Under the pieces are notes generated by a model. That model was given only the letters and a program-made list of their open reading frames with translations, did not search any database and was not told the origin of the DNA. A stretch of DNA of 64,000 nucleotides from JAXMBX01 sp046349635. GTDB lineage: Bacteria; Planctomycetota; Planctomycetia; Planctomycetales; Planctomycetaceae. The stretch spans positions 1 to 64,000 of the forward strand of contig JAXMBX010000001.1 in assembly GCA_046349635.1 (NCBI GenBank), written 5' to 3'. Of the stretch, positions 54,737 through 63,977 are shown one piece after another; position 1 is the first letter of the stretch; each line of letters begins with the position of its first letter. The translations under genes and the position numbers were made by a program.

Positions 54737-56256
54737 TGCGGCTGATCGCAGGAATTCTGGCGGCGAGCCTGTGGCTGGGATTAGTCCCCGTCTGTGTGTG
54801 GGGGCAGGAGTCGGCGCTGTTTGTCGGCGATGTGGAAAAAGAAAAAGACCGCTACGTCGGGCAGCGAATTCAAATCGAAGGGCGCACGAACAGCGTCGAC
54901 ACGCGCGAAGTGTTGTTCAAGGGGAGCAAGATTTTCGTGCGGGTGAATACTCCGCTGCAGATTTTCACCAAGCGAAATCCGAATGTGGCCGTCACGGGGG
55001 TCCTGAACCACGAGGGGGGGAGTTACATTCTTAATCTGGATGGGATCCAGGAAGCCCCCGCGGACCAGGAGCGACTACGGCAGATGCGGGCCAAGATGGA
55101 TCGGGAGAAGCCCGAGGAGTTTTACCGCGTGGGGCAGTGGTGCCGTCAACGGGGAGCGTTTTACCAGGACCCCAAGCTGCTGGAACAGGCCCGGGAGATC
55201 AACGAGCAGGGCTTCAAGGTGGAGTGGAAAAAACTGGCCCGGAACGATTTCGCAGGCCGGATGCAGTTGGCCAGCCGGGCCATTGAAATGCAAATCCCGG
55301 AATCGGAACGGCGGGAGTTGCTGCATGAGGCGTTTCAGGTCCGGCGGGAACAGACGGCGAAGCTCCCCAAGCCGGATTGGGAACAACTGGCGGCGGAGAT
55401 CCGCCGTGACCTGCCGGGAACGGAGAAGCCGTTGAAGGAGTATTCCGAAGAATGGGGACGGAAATACGAGGCGGATCCGTTGCGGGTGTATGCCCAGGCT
55501 TCCAGTGACGAACGGCTGAAACTGCACCGGCTGCTATGGCTGCAGGTCCGCCGGGATGAATTGATGGCCCGACTGAAGGGGGACCAGAGCAACGCGATCG
55601 AGATTGCCAACCAGATGGAGTTGGCCTTGCCTGAGTTCCGGGCCGAGGCGGAGAAGTTGCGGGAGCAATCGCTGACGGTTCAGATGGAAGAGGTGGCGAA
55701 GCTGACTCGGGCAGACCTGCTGGAGTTGCGGGAAGACTATCGGAAGCGAAAGCAGGAAGCGCAAGGGGAGGCGCTGGTGGATCGCTGGCTGGCGCTGCGG
55801 CGGAAAAAGCTGCAGCCGGAAGATGTGGAAGGGTTGCGCCAGCTTGTGCAGGACTATGAGGCGTGCGGGCGGGATTTGAAACCTTTGGCGGCGCAGATTG
55901 TCGCGGCGGCGAAGGCGTATCCGCAGTCGGAGGAACTGGCGGCGATCCTCGACAAGATGGGCTATATCAAACGGGATGGAAACTGGCTCAGTCGCGACGA
56001 CCGGCTCGAGCAGGAAGAAGCGAAGCGACGCGAGGAATCGCGCGAGGGGAAGATTGCACTGGGAATGAGTGCGACAGAACTGCGGAAGTCGATGGGTGTG
56101 CCGATCAGCCTGACGCGGGTCGTGAGCGCGGGGCAGGTGCAGGAGGTGTGGGTTTACAGCTTGACCGGGGCGAACGGGTTAACGCTATATCTGGCGCGGA
56201 GCGTGACGGACAAAGAGGCGAAAGTGATCGCGATCGACGACCTGGCCCCGCAGTAG
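54733..56256 (+). CDS. Exported protein with OB-like and BamE-like parts
   Basis: A 507-residue exported protein. A signal peptide spans residues 1-24 (ending CVWGQES). A small beta domain follows (about 26-100; DRYVGQRIQIEGRTNSVDTR, an OB-fold-like pattern), then about 300 residues of amphipathic helix (Glu/Arg/Leu-rich). The C-terminal 70-residue segment reads GKIALGMSATELRKSMGVPI followed by VWVYSLTGANGLTLYLARSV, which resembles the BamE/SmpA pattern (G-M-x-x-x-E-L-x-x-x-x-G-x-P). It overlaps the stop of the zinc-ribbon gene by four bases, so both are co-translated. Function unknown. Confidence 0.65.
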   Translation: MMRLIAGILAASLWLGLVPVCVWGQESALFVGDVEKEKDRYVGQRIQIEGRTNSVDTREVLFKGSKIFVRVNTPLQIFTKRNPNVAVTGVLNHEGGSYILNLDGIQEAPADQERLRQMRAKMDREKPEEFYRVGQWCRQRGAFYQDPKLLEQAREINEQGFKVEWKKLARNDFAGRMQLASRAIEMQIPESERRELLHEAFQVRREQTAKLPKPDWEQLAAEIRRDLPGTEKPLKEYSEEWGRKYEADPLRVYAQASSDERLKLHRLLWLQVRRDELMARLKGDQSNAIEIANQMELALPEFRAEAEKLREQSLTVQMEEVAKLTRADLLELREDYRKRKQEAQGEALVDRWLALRRKKLQPEDVEGLRQLVQDYEACGRDLKPLAAQIVAAAKAYPQSEELAAILDKMGYIKRDGNWLSRDDRLEQEEAKRREESREGKIALGMSATELRKSMGVPISLTRVVSAGQVQEVWVYSLTGANGLTLYLARSVTDKEAKVIAIDDLAPQ

Positions 56257-56484
56257 TTGTTTTGCACGATTTCGGTCAGGACGTCGACTGGGGAGGAGTG
56301 ACGTATACGGTGAAGCGGGAGTGAAAGTCTACTGATTCCCTGCGGCTGTTGGGGGCCAAAATCGCAAATGACTTTTAATCATTAGGTCCGACAAAAGGGC
56401 TTTCCTTGCGAGCGGCTTTCGAACAGATTAGCCTGCAAGATCCCCGGTTCGTGAAAAAACACCGAATTCTTGTGAGGCTGTTCC

Positions 56485-58136
56485 ATGTCCCCGTCTGACG
56501 TCGCGCCGAGTATTTATGACCGGCATCTTGATACCAATTCGGCTAACTATGTTCCGCTGACTCCGCTCAGTTTTCTGCCGCGGGCGGCGAATACCTTTCC
56601 CGACCGGGCGGCGTGGATTCATGGGGCGCGGCAGGCGAACTTCCGGGAGTTTTATGCCCGCTGCCGTCGGCTGGCGTCGGCACTTGCGAAGCGGGGGATC
56701 GGCAAAAACGACACGGTGTCGATCATGGCTCCCAATATCCCGCCGATGCTGGAAGCGCATTTCGGCGTGCCGATGTGCGGGGCTGTGCTGAATACGCTCA
56801 ACGTGCGGCTCGATCCGGCGACGATTGCCTTTTCGCTGGAACATGCCGAAACGAAAGTCTTGATCACCGACCGGGAGTTTTCACCGACGATCCGGGAAGC
56901 GCTCAAGCATGTCGAGCGATCGGTCCTGGTGATTGATATCGACGATCCGGAATATAGCGGAGCAGGGGAGCGGTTGGGGGAGATTGAGTACGAGGAGTTT
57001 TTGCAGCAGGGGGATCCCGAGTTCGAGTGGGTGCAACCGGCGAACGAGTGGGATTCCATCAGCCTGAATTACACGAGCGGAACGACGGGGAACCCGAAGG
57101 GGGTGGTGTATCACCATCGGGGGGCGTATCTGCTGGCGATCGGGAACGTGCTGTCGTGGAGCATGGGGGCCGGGCCGATGTATTTGTGGACGCTGCCGAT
57201 GTATCACTGCAACGGCTGGTGTATCCCGTGGACGCTAAGCGCGGTGGCGGGGACGAGCGTCTGCCTGCGGCGGGTGGAGTCGAAGGGGATTTTTGACGCG
57301 ATTGAAAAACACAAGGTGACGCATCTGTGCGGTGCGCCGGTGGTGCTGGGGCTGATCATCAATGCGCCGGAGAAAAAACGGTTTGCGCATCAGGTGGAAG
57401 TGATGACCGCTGCGTCGGCCCCTCCCAGTTCCGTGCTGGCGGCGATGGAAGAGATGGGGTTCCGGATGTCGCACGTCTACGGATTGACGGAGACCTATGG
57501 CCCGGCGACGGTCTGCGACTGGCATCCGGAATGGGATGAACTGCCGTTGAATGAGCGCTCGAAGCTGAAAGCGCGGCAGGGGGTTCCGTATACGGTCCTG
57601 GAAGACCTGGCGGTGATCGATCCCGCGACGATGGAGCGGGTTCCGAGCGACGGGAAGACGATGGGGGAAGTGATGATGCGGGGGAACATCGTCATGAAGG
57701 GGTATCTGAAAAATCCGCAGGCGACGGAAGAATGTTTCGCGGGGGGCTGGTTCCACTCGGGAGACCTGGGGGTGATGCACCCGGACAACTACATCGAACT
57801 CAAGGACCGCTCCAAGGACATCATCATTTCCGGGGAGAGAATATCTCCACGCTGGAAGTGGAGGAGGCGCTGTATCGGCATCCGGCGGTGCTGGATGCGG
57901 CGGTGGTGGCGCGCCCGGATACGAAGTGGGGTGAGACGCCATGTGCGTTCATCAACCTGAAAGCGACCGCCGGCGAGGTGACGGAAGAAGAGATCATCAA
58001 GTTCTGCCGTGAGCATCTGGCGGGATACAAAGTTCCCAAGACGGTGGTGTTCGGCCCGTTGCCCCGGACCTCGACGGGGAAGGTGCAGAAGTTTGTGTTG
58101 CGCGAACGGGCGGCGGAGTTGGGGAGTTTGACCTGA
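56485..58136 (+). pseudogene. Acyl-CoA synthetase (AMP-forming), single frameshift
   Basis: A nearly complete acyl-CoA ligase (550 residues if the frame is mended), probably for medium-chain or aromatic acyl acids. Markers: YTSGTTGNPKGVVYHHRG (P-loop-like A3), the LPMYHCNGWCIPW segment, YGLTETYGPATVCDWHP, WFHSGDLGVMHPDNYIELKD (A7/A8) and PRTSTGKVQKFVLRE (catalytic Lys, A10). The reading frame is lost at the four-G run 57832-57835, exactly where GGGENIS should read, and resumes in the next frame to 58136. Adding one G restores the whole family sequence (SGGENISTLEVEEALYRHP), so this is probably a sequence error rather than decay. Confidence 0.85.
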
Positions 58137-58276
58137 GTTTTCGCAAAATGCTCTGGATGAAGTGCATCCTTCTGAAAGCGGCGGATCCAATGTGATCACC
58201 AACCGCATTTTGCGTTGTGCTCTCATCAAGAGAGCACTTCCATATCTCCCAATCTCTTCTACAAAGGTCGAATTAT

Positions 58277-59050
58277 TCAGCTTTGCCAGGTGGGGGGGCG
58301 TTTTTTGAGGAAGGCGTCGATTCCTTCCTTCGCGTCGGGCATCTGGGAGTTTTCGACCATCACCTGGCTGGCGAGTTGATAGGCCTCGGGGCGGTCCATA
58401 TTCAACTGGCGATAGAAGGCGCGCTTGCCCAATGCGAGAGTGGCCGCGGAGGCGGTCGCGATCTGGGCGGCGAGCTCGAGCGTCGTCTCGCTCAGTTTCT
58501 CCAAGGGGACGACTCGATTGACGAGGCCGAGGTGTTCCGCTTCCTGGGCGGAGATGGGGACGCCGGTGAAGAGCATTTCGAGGGCCTTTTTGGTGGGGAT
58601 GGCCCGGCAGAGGGGGACCGCCGGGGTCGTGCAGAAGAGTCCGATTTTGACGCCCGGCGTGGCGAAGGAGGCCTGCTCGGAGGCGACGATCATGTCGCAG
58701 GAGGCGGCGAGTTGGCAGCCGGCGGCGGTTGCCAGCCCCTGGATTTCGGCGATGACCGGTTGGGGAAGCTGGCGAATGAGTTCCATGACTTCGGAACAGA
58801 GGGAAAAGAGGGATTCCGCCTGCTCGGGGGTGGCGTGGTCGAGTTCGCGGAGGTCGTGGCCGGAGCTGAAGACGGTTCCGGTGGATTTGATGATAACGAC
58901 TTTCGCGGCGGAATCGCGGGCGAGCTGCTGAAAACAGGCCCGCAAACTTTCCAGCATTTGCCGCGAGAGAGCATTCCGTCTTTCGGGATGATTGAGCGTG
59001 ATCAGGCCCACCCGATTGTTGATTTCAAACAGCAGGACAGGCTTGTCCAT
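58277..59050 (-). CDS. Enoyl-CoA hydratase/isomerase family protein
   Basis: A 257-residue crotonase-fold protein, closest in pattern to the ECHDC3 type. Key segments: LFEINNRVGLITLNHPERRN, the first oxyanion loop FSSGHDLREL, the second oxyanion loop IQGLATAAGCQLAASCDMIV, and FATPGVKIGLFCTTPAVPL. The residues that serve as acid/base in true enoyl-CoA hydratases (two Glu in the third and fifth elements) are not clearly present, so hydration is uncertain. Convergent with the acyl-CoA synthetase gene. A GGAGT site lies 10 bases before the ATG at 59050. Confidence 0.85.
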   Translation of the reverse strand: MDKPVLLFEINNRVGLITLNHPERRNALSRQMLESLRACFQQLARDSAAKVVIIKSTGTVFSSGHDLRELDHATPEQAESLFSLCSEVMELIRQLPQPVIAEIQGLATAAGCQLAASCDMIVASEQASFATPGVKIGLFCTTPAVPLCRAIPTKKALEMLFTGVPISAQEAEHLGLVNRVVPLEKLSETTLELAAQIATASAATLALGKRAFYRQLNMDRPEAYQLASQVMVENSQMPDAKEGIDAFLKKRPPTWQS

Positions 59051-59468
59051 TACGTTGTTTACTCCGGCGCAATCCATGAACGAAGGGGTGAAGAAACACC
59101 GAAACAAGAGTCGATCGTGCGGGTCTCGGTCCGGGTGGCGTCATTGCCGCGCGGGACGTGTCGCGGCCTACACGGTACTTGGTCCTAGCCGGACAAGGAT
59201 CGGTTTCCCGGCTACCCATAGTCTGAACACAGCGAGCATGAGGCACAACTGATAGCCACGAAAATCGTACGGATCGTCACCGAGGGACCGGGTTGGACGA
59301 TCCGTTGTGTCTGTGGGTGCGTTCGAGGTTTTTCCGGTTGAAATTCGACGTGAGCGCGTGCCGCTGTCCTGTTGAGGGGATGGCGGTGGGACATGGGTCT
59401 CGATGTTCCTGTTTCGCCCGAGTCGAATTCGGTTGGGACGTACAGAGTCAAATGGGAATGGAGAGCAC

Positions 59469-60559
59469 ATGAAGAAAGTTGCGTTGTTGGCCTTTGTGAC
59501 GTTGGCCGTCCTGATTGCGGGCGAGTCGACGTCTGAAGCCTTCGGTCTTCGCTGGCGCGGAAGCTCCGGCGGAAGTTCGGGAGGAAGTTCCGGTGGTTCT
59601 TCCGGCGGTTCGTCGGGGGGACGCTGGCATCACTGGCGCCGCTGGGGAAGTTCCGGTGGAAGCTCTGGATTGTGGAAACATCACGGGCGTAAGTGGGGTT
59701 CTTCCGGCGGCTCGTCGGGAGGCTCTTCGGGGGGTTCCAGCGGAGGTTCTTCCGGTGGATCGTCGGGTGGTGCCTGGGATGGCGGTATGACTGCTGATCC
59801 GGGTTGGGCTCCTCGGTGGGTCCGACTTATCCCGGTCAGCCTGTTCCGATGAATGCCGCTCCCGCTCCTGGCGCTCCGGCACCGATGGGAACGCCTGCTC
59901 CGGGTCCGGCTGGTGCCATTCCGGCTCCTCCCCCGCCTGGGCCGACCGGTTCGAACTACAACCCGCTGAACCGGAACGTGGCGATGGAACGTGTGTTCCA
60001 GACCGCGCACCCGGACGTGGAACAACAACCGCGTGCTTCGGGGATCCAGGTCTTCGTGCCGTATGACGCGAAGATCGTGGTGAACGGCCAGGAGATGAAG
60101 GGTCGGGGTGAAGTCCGCCGCTTCTCCTCCGAGCCTCTCGCCAAGGGTGTCACCTACAACTACGAAGTGAAGATGGAAGTTGTCCGCAACGGCGAACGGG
60201 TCACCAAGACCGAACTCGTGCAGTTGCAGCCCGGCAAGATCACCAACATCGAGATGGACATGAGCGACGTCCTGCAGACCTCGTTCGCCGCGAATGAAAC
60301 GGTGACGAGCCTGAAGGTCAACGTCCCGATGGACGCCTCGGTGTACCTCGAAGGCCAGGACACGGTTTCCGTCGGCAAGACCCGCGAGTTCAACACCACC
60401 GACCTCAAGAAGGGGGAAGTGTGGAAGAACTACACGGTGCGCGTCGAAATCGAACGTGACGGCAAGACCCTGACCAAGGTGCAGAAGATCAATCTGCGCG
60501 GCGGTGAGACTCGCGAAGTCCGGTTCGACTTCCATGAAGGGGTCGCCTTCAACCGTTAG
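59469..60559 (+). pseudogene. Exported SSGG-repeat and double TIGR03000-type protein, one frameshift
   Basis: Signal peptide about residues 1-23 (MKKVALLAFVTLAVLIAGES). Next comes a low-complexity Ser-Ser-Gly-Gly repeat tract to about residue 115, and after a one-base frame change near 59800 (GGGTTGGG run) a Pro/Ala-rich linker. Two copies of the planctomycete TIGR03000-type beta domain follow: FVPYDAKIVVNGQEMKGRGE with TYNYEVKMEV, then VNVPMDASVYLEGQDT with KNYTVRVEIERDGK. TIGR03000 proteins are exported and phylum-specific, function unknown. Its terminator is at 60636. One restored base gives a coherent 363-residue product, which favours an indel error. Confidence 0.78.
59562..59772 (+). 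repeat. Tandem SSGG-coding low-complexity tract
   Basis: Repeated 12-base units coding Ser-Ser-Gly-Gly with varying third bases (GGAAGTTCCGGT, GGTTCTTCCGGC, GGTTCGTCGGGG). Interrupted by GRWHHWRRWG and a LWKHHGRKWG segment. Synonymous variation between units shows selection on the amino-acid repeat rather than recent slippage. Confidence 0.7.
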
Positions 60560-60635
60560 TCGAAATTGAAGGAGTAAAGTGGGGGTTGCCCTAACCTTTG
60601 CTCAATCGTTACAGATTCTCAGACGAGAGTTTTGT

Positions 60636-60672
60636 CCCCGCCCGGGTCCCTGCGATCCGGGCGGGTTTTTTT
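60636..60672 (+). terminator. Rho-independent terminator of the TIGR03000 gene
   Basis: CCCGCCCGG, an 11-base loop, CCGGGCGGG and a run of seven T, 76 bases beyond the stop codon. Confidence 0.9.
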
Positions 60673-60803
60673 GTGGATTCCGGGCGGAATGTGAAAGGAG
60701 CAAAAGACGCCGGGAATTGCTTTGGCAGAGTCTGCGGACTGCAGGAAGGGGGAAACGGGTGGGGGGGGAGGGATGGCCGATAAGAGAGTTGAGGAGATCT
60801 GCC

Positions 60804-61382
60804 ATGCACGAAACCGCGCTGCCCGTCGAAACGAATAACGCCACCCCGTGGGGACCGTGGAAGTGTCGCCTGATCGGGGGACTGCTGGGACTGCACCTGC
60901 TGGCGGTCGTGGTGGGACCTTGGGCGGTTGCGCCGTCCTCAATCCTGTCGCAGGATTTCTTCGGAGTCTTGGGACCTTACCTGGAAGCGACTTATCTCAA
61001 TCACGGCTATCACTTCTTCGCGCCGGAGCCGGGTCCGAGCCATCTGATTCGGTATGAAATCACGCGGGGAGACGGTTCGACGCTAACGGGGGTCTTCCCC
61101 GATAAGAACAAGAACTGGCCCCGGTTGATGTATCACCGCCATTTCATGCTGACGGAGCATCTGAACAGCTTCGCGGAAGGAGATGACAAGGAAGCGGTGG
61201 AAACGCACAGCCAGTCCTATGCCCGCCATCTGTTGAAACAGCACGCCGGGGTGGAAGCGAAACTGATTCTGATCCGCCATGAGCTACCGAGCCCGAATGA
61301 CGTGCTGAGCGGGAAGAAGTTGACGGACCGCAGCCTGTACACCGAGCGCTCCCTGGGAACATACAAGGCGACCACACTATGA
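60804..61382 (+). CDS. HTTM-partner membrane protein
   Basis: A 192-residue protein with one transmembrane segment near the start (about 21-42, GGLLGLHLLAVVVGPWAVAP) and an extracytoplasmic part containing the phrase LNHGYHFFAPEPGPSHLIRY. This protein type sits just before HTTM genes in planctomycetes and presumably forms a complex with them. The start at 60804 is chosen because the preceding frame is non-coding. Overlaps the HTTM gene by four bases (ATGA), so the two are coupled. Function unknown. Confidence 0.7.
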   Translation: MHETALPVETNNATPWGPWKCRLIGGLLGLHLLAVVVGPWAVAPSSILSQDFFGVLGPYLEATYLNHGYHFFAPEPGPSHLIRYEITRGDGSTLTGVFPDKNKNWPRLMYHRHFMLTEHLNSFAEGDDKEAVETHSQSYARHLLKQHAGVEAKLILIRHELPSPNDVLSGKKLTDRSLYTERSLGTYKATTL

Positions 61383-62413
61383 CGCTGGTCTTCAATTATT
61401 TCCGCGATCTCATCAGGCTGTCCCGGGGGAACTGGAATCGATTCTGGTTTACGCCTCAGGATCCGGCGACGCTGTCCCTGATCCGGATTGCGGCGGGGGC
61501 GATGCTGTTCTACACGCATCTTGTCTGGACGCTGGAACTGGACGCGTTCTTCGGCCCGAACAGTTGGCTGAGCCTGGATGCGGTGAAGTCCCTGCGGACG
61601 AGCGACAGCGGTTGGAGCCTGTGGTGGCTTGCGGAGAGTCCCGTCGTCATGTGGGGAATGCACTTATTTGCATTGGGGGTGTTTGCCTGCCTGACCGTCG
61701 GGTTGTTTTCGAAGCCCGCCTCGATCCTGGCGTGGATTTTCACCCTGAGCTATGCCCACCGGGCACCGACGGCGTTGTATGGCCTCGACCAGGTCAACGG
61801 CTTCCTGTCGATGTACCTGATGTTTGGGCAGTGCGGGGCACGGTATTCGCTGGATGCGTGGCTGGCCCGGCGGCGCAATCCCGGTTCGGCGTTGAGCGGG
61901 CGGGTGCCGGCGACCGTGGGGACGAATATCTCCCTGCGGCTGATTCAACTGCACATGTGCGTGGTCTACTTCTTCGCGGGTATTTCCAAACTGCAGGGGC
62001 CTTCCTGGTGGGATGGGACCGCGTTCTGGGGAGCGATCGCGAATGCGGAATACCAGACTCTGGACCTGACCTGGCTGGTGCATCACCCCCGCATCATCAA
62101 CGTGCTCACCCACGTCACCATTCTGTGGGAGATCTTTTACTGCGTGACGGTCTGGAATCGCTGGACCCGGCCCCTCACGCTGCTGGTGGCGATTCCGCTG
62201 CATCTGGGGATCGCGTTCGGGTTCGGGATGATCACCTTCGGAGTGGCGATGCTTATCGCCAACATGGCGTTTGTGCCGGCGTGGCTGGTGCGGGCGGTAC
62301 TGGAACGTCAACCGTTGCCGGAAACCCCCAGCGGGGAAACGGCCCGCGTTATTCCGGCCCCCAAGATGCTGCAGCACTTCCCGAAGCGTGCGACGCGCGA
62401 ACCGCTGCGTTAA
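61379..62413 (+). CDS. HTTM domain membrane protein
   Basis: A 344-residue polytopic membrane protein of the HTTM (horizontally transferred transmembrane) family, related to vitamin K-dependent gamma-carboxylase. Features: RFWFTPQDPATLSLIRIAAG near the start, then YFFAGISKLQGPSWWDG with catalytic-region-like residues, and VTILWEIFYCVTVWNRWTRP plus about seven helices. Bacterial HTTM proteins lack a known substrate; carboxylation is not demonstrated. Coupled to the upstream partner. It converges on mgtE with a 12-base gap. Confidence 0.82.
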   Translation: MTLVFNYFRDLIRLSRGNWNRFWFTPQDPATLSLIRIAAGAMLFYTHLVWTLELDAFFGPNSWLSLDAVKSLRTSDSGWSLWWLAESPVVMWGMHLFALGVFACLTVGLFSKPASILAWIFTLSYAHRAPTALYGLDQVNGFLSMYLMFGQCGARYSLDAWLARRRNPGSALSGRVPATVGTNISLRLIQLHMCVVYFFAGISKLQGPSWWDGTAFWGAIANAEYQTLDLTWLVHHPRIINVLTHVTILWEIFYCVTVWNRWTRPLTLLVAIPLHLGIAFGFGMITFGVAMLIANMAFVPAWLVRAVLERQPLPETPSGETARVIPAPKMLQHFPKRATREPLR

Positions 62414-62425
62414 GCCCGTTCGGTC

Positions 62426-63772
62426 TCAGGCCGTACTCATGATCAGGATCGCCATGGAATAGTACATGACGATTCCGAAGGCATCGAGCAATGCGGCGAT
62501 CAGCGGTGTGGACATCAATGCGGGGTCCATGCCGAGCTGCTTGACGATCAAGGGGAGCATGGCGCCGATCAAGGTGCCGGTGACGACGACCATGGCGGTC
62601 GTGATCGAAACGACGCAGGCCTCGCGCGGTCCGATCATTCCTAGCGAGAGGACGAAACCGAGGAAGGCGAGGCAGGCCCCGAGCAGCAGTCCGACGCAGA
62701 TTTCCCGCAAGACCAGCCGGGTATTCTGCGAGCGGTTCACTTCCCCCAGCGTCATGGTGCGGATGACGAGGGTGGCGGTCTGTGAGCCGGCATTCCCGCC
62801 GCTGGCGATGACGAGCGGGATGAACAGGTCCAGCCATTCATACGTCAGTGAGACGTGCTTGAAGTGGCGGAGGACGTGCGAAGTGATGAAGGCGGCGACG
62901 TACAGGAAGACCAGCCAGCCTCCCCGTTTCCAGGCGATCGTGAAGATCGGGGTATTGAGATAACTGTCTTCGAGGGGGGCGACGGCACCGATGCGGTGCG
63001 CATCTTCGGTTGCTTCCTGCTGCAACACGTCCACGATGTCGTCGTGGGTGATGATTCCGACCAACTGGTTCTGCTGGTCGACGACGGGGACGGCGAGGAA
63101 GTCGTACCGCGCCATCATCTGGGCGACCGCCTCCTGGTCATCCTCCACCCGGACCGACATTACTTCCCGATCCATGATGTCAGAGACGAGCGTCCCGACG
63201 CGGGCCATGATGAGCTGCCGCAGGGAGACGAATCCGCGGAGGCGGCGGTTCGAGTCGATGACGTAGATATAGTAGATTGTTTCGCTGTTTGGTGCCTGGA
63301 TGCGAAGCTGGTGGAGCGCTTCACCGACGGTGATGTTCTCCGGCAAGGAGGCATATTCCGTGGTCATGATGGACCCGGCGCACCCTTCGGGGAACGAGAG
63401 CAATTTGCGGATGTCGCTGCGATGCGTTTGGGCCAGCAGGCTGAGGATCTTTTCCACCTGCTCATCGTCGAGCCGCTCCAGCAGGTCGACGCGATCATCG
63501 GAAGCCATTTCCTGCAGCAGGGAGGAGAGACGCTCGCGGTCGAGCGACTGCACCAATTCCGCCTGCCTGCTGACCGGGAGGTATTCCAGAATTTCCACCT
63601 GGCGATGCAGGCTGCTGTTGTCGAGCACCTGCCAGACTTCCTCGTCGGTGAAGTCTCCGAGCACTTCCGCGGTGACCGCGGGGTGCAGGGCCTTGCAAAA
63701 CTCGGCCAGCCCGACCGCGTCCTGCTCACGGATCATCTCCGCGAGATCGGGCTTGAGCAGCGAGTTGAACAT
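62426..63772 (-). CDS. mgtE: Magnesium transporter MgtE
   Basis: A 448-residue Mg2+ channel/transporter. Domain order is as in MgtE: an N-terminal helical superhelix (about 1-125; MIREQDAVGLAEFCKALHPA and LVQSLDRERLSSLLQEMASD), two CBS domains (about 130-255; MTTEYASLPENITVGEALHQ and FLAVPVVDQQNQLVGIITHD) and a C-terminal membrane domain of about five helices (from about 275). The membrane domain has the signature PLVIASGGNAGSQTATLVIR, including the GGNAGSQ pore segment. ATG 63772 is used; a TTG at 63787 would add five residues. Mg2+ binding to the CBS/N domains closes the channel in known members. Confidence 0.93.
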   Translation of the reverse strand: MFNSLLKPDLAEMIREQDAVGLAEFCKALHPAVTAEVLGDFTDEEVWQVLDNSSLHRQVEILEYLPVSRQAELVQSLDRERLSSLLQEMASDDRVDLLERLDDEQVEKILSLLAQTHRSDIRKLLSFPEGCAGSIMTTEYASLPENITVGEALHQLRIQAPNSETIYYIYVIDSNRRLRGFVSLRQLIMARVGTLVSDIMDREVMSVRVEDDQEAVAQMMARYDFLAVPVVDQQNQLVGIITHDDIVDVLQQEATEDAHRIGAVAPLEDSYLNTPIFTIAWKRGGWLVFLYVAAFITSHVLRHFKHVSLTYEWLDLFIPLVIASGGNAGSQTATLVIRTMTLGEVNRSQNTRLVLREICVGLLLGACLAFLGFVLSLGMIGPREACVVSITTAMVVVTGTLIGAMLPLIVKQLGMDPALMSTPLIAALLDAFGIVMYYSMAILIMSTA

Positions 63773-63889
63773 TGAGGAGCTGGACAAGGATCGACCTCGG
63801 AAGGCGCGTGCGAAATTCTGCTTTGCCGATCATAGCAGAAGCCGCGCGGGACGGAACCGAAGCGGAACGGGTCAAACGAAAATCATCCG

Positions 63890-63928
63890 CAACAAAAAAA
63901 CACCCCGGGGAAGTAATTCCACGGGGTG
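63890..63928 (-). terminator. Rho-independent terminator, probably of rpsI
   Basis: On the minus strand: CACCCCG, a 14-base loop, CGGGGTG and seven T. It lies about 50 bases beyond the TAA of the partial gene at the right edge. Confidence 0.88.
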
Positions 63929-63977
63929 CGATTGTTGTCAGACAGAGAGAACCAATGCTCTCCGGAAGCGATGCGAC

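Noticed and set aside
59562..59772. SSGG tract as a CRISPR-like array
   Set aside because: Repeats are in frame, contiguous, 12-base and code a protein tract; no spacers of uniform length.
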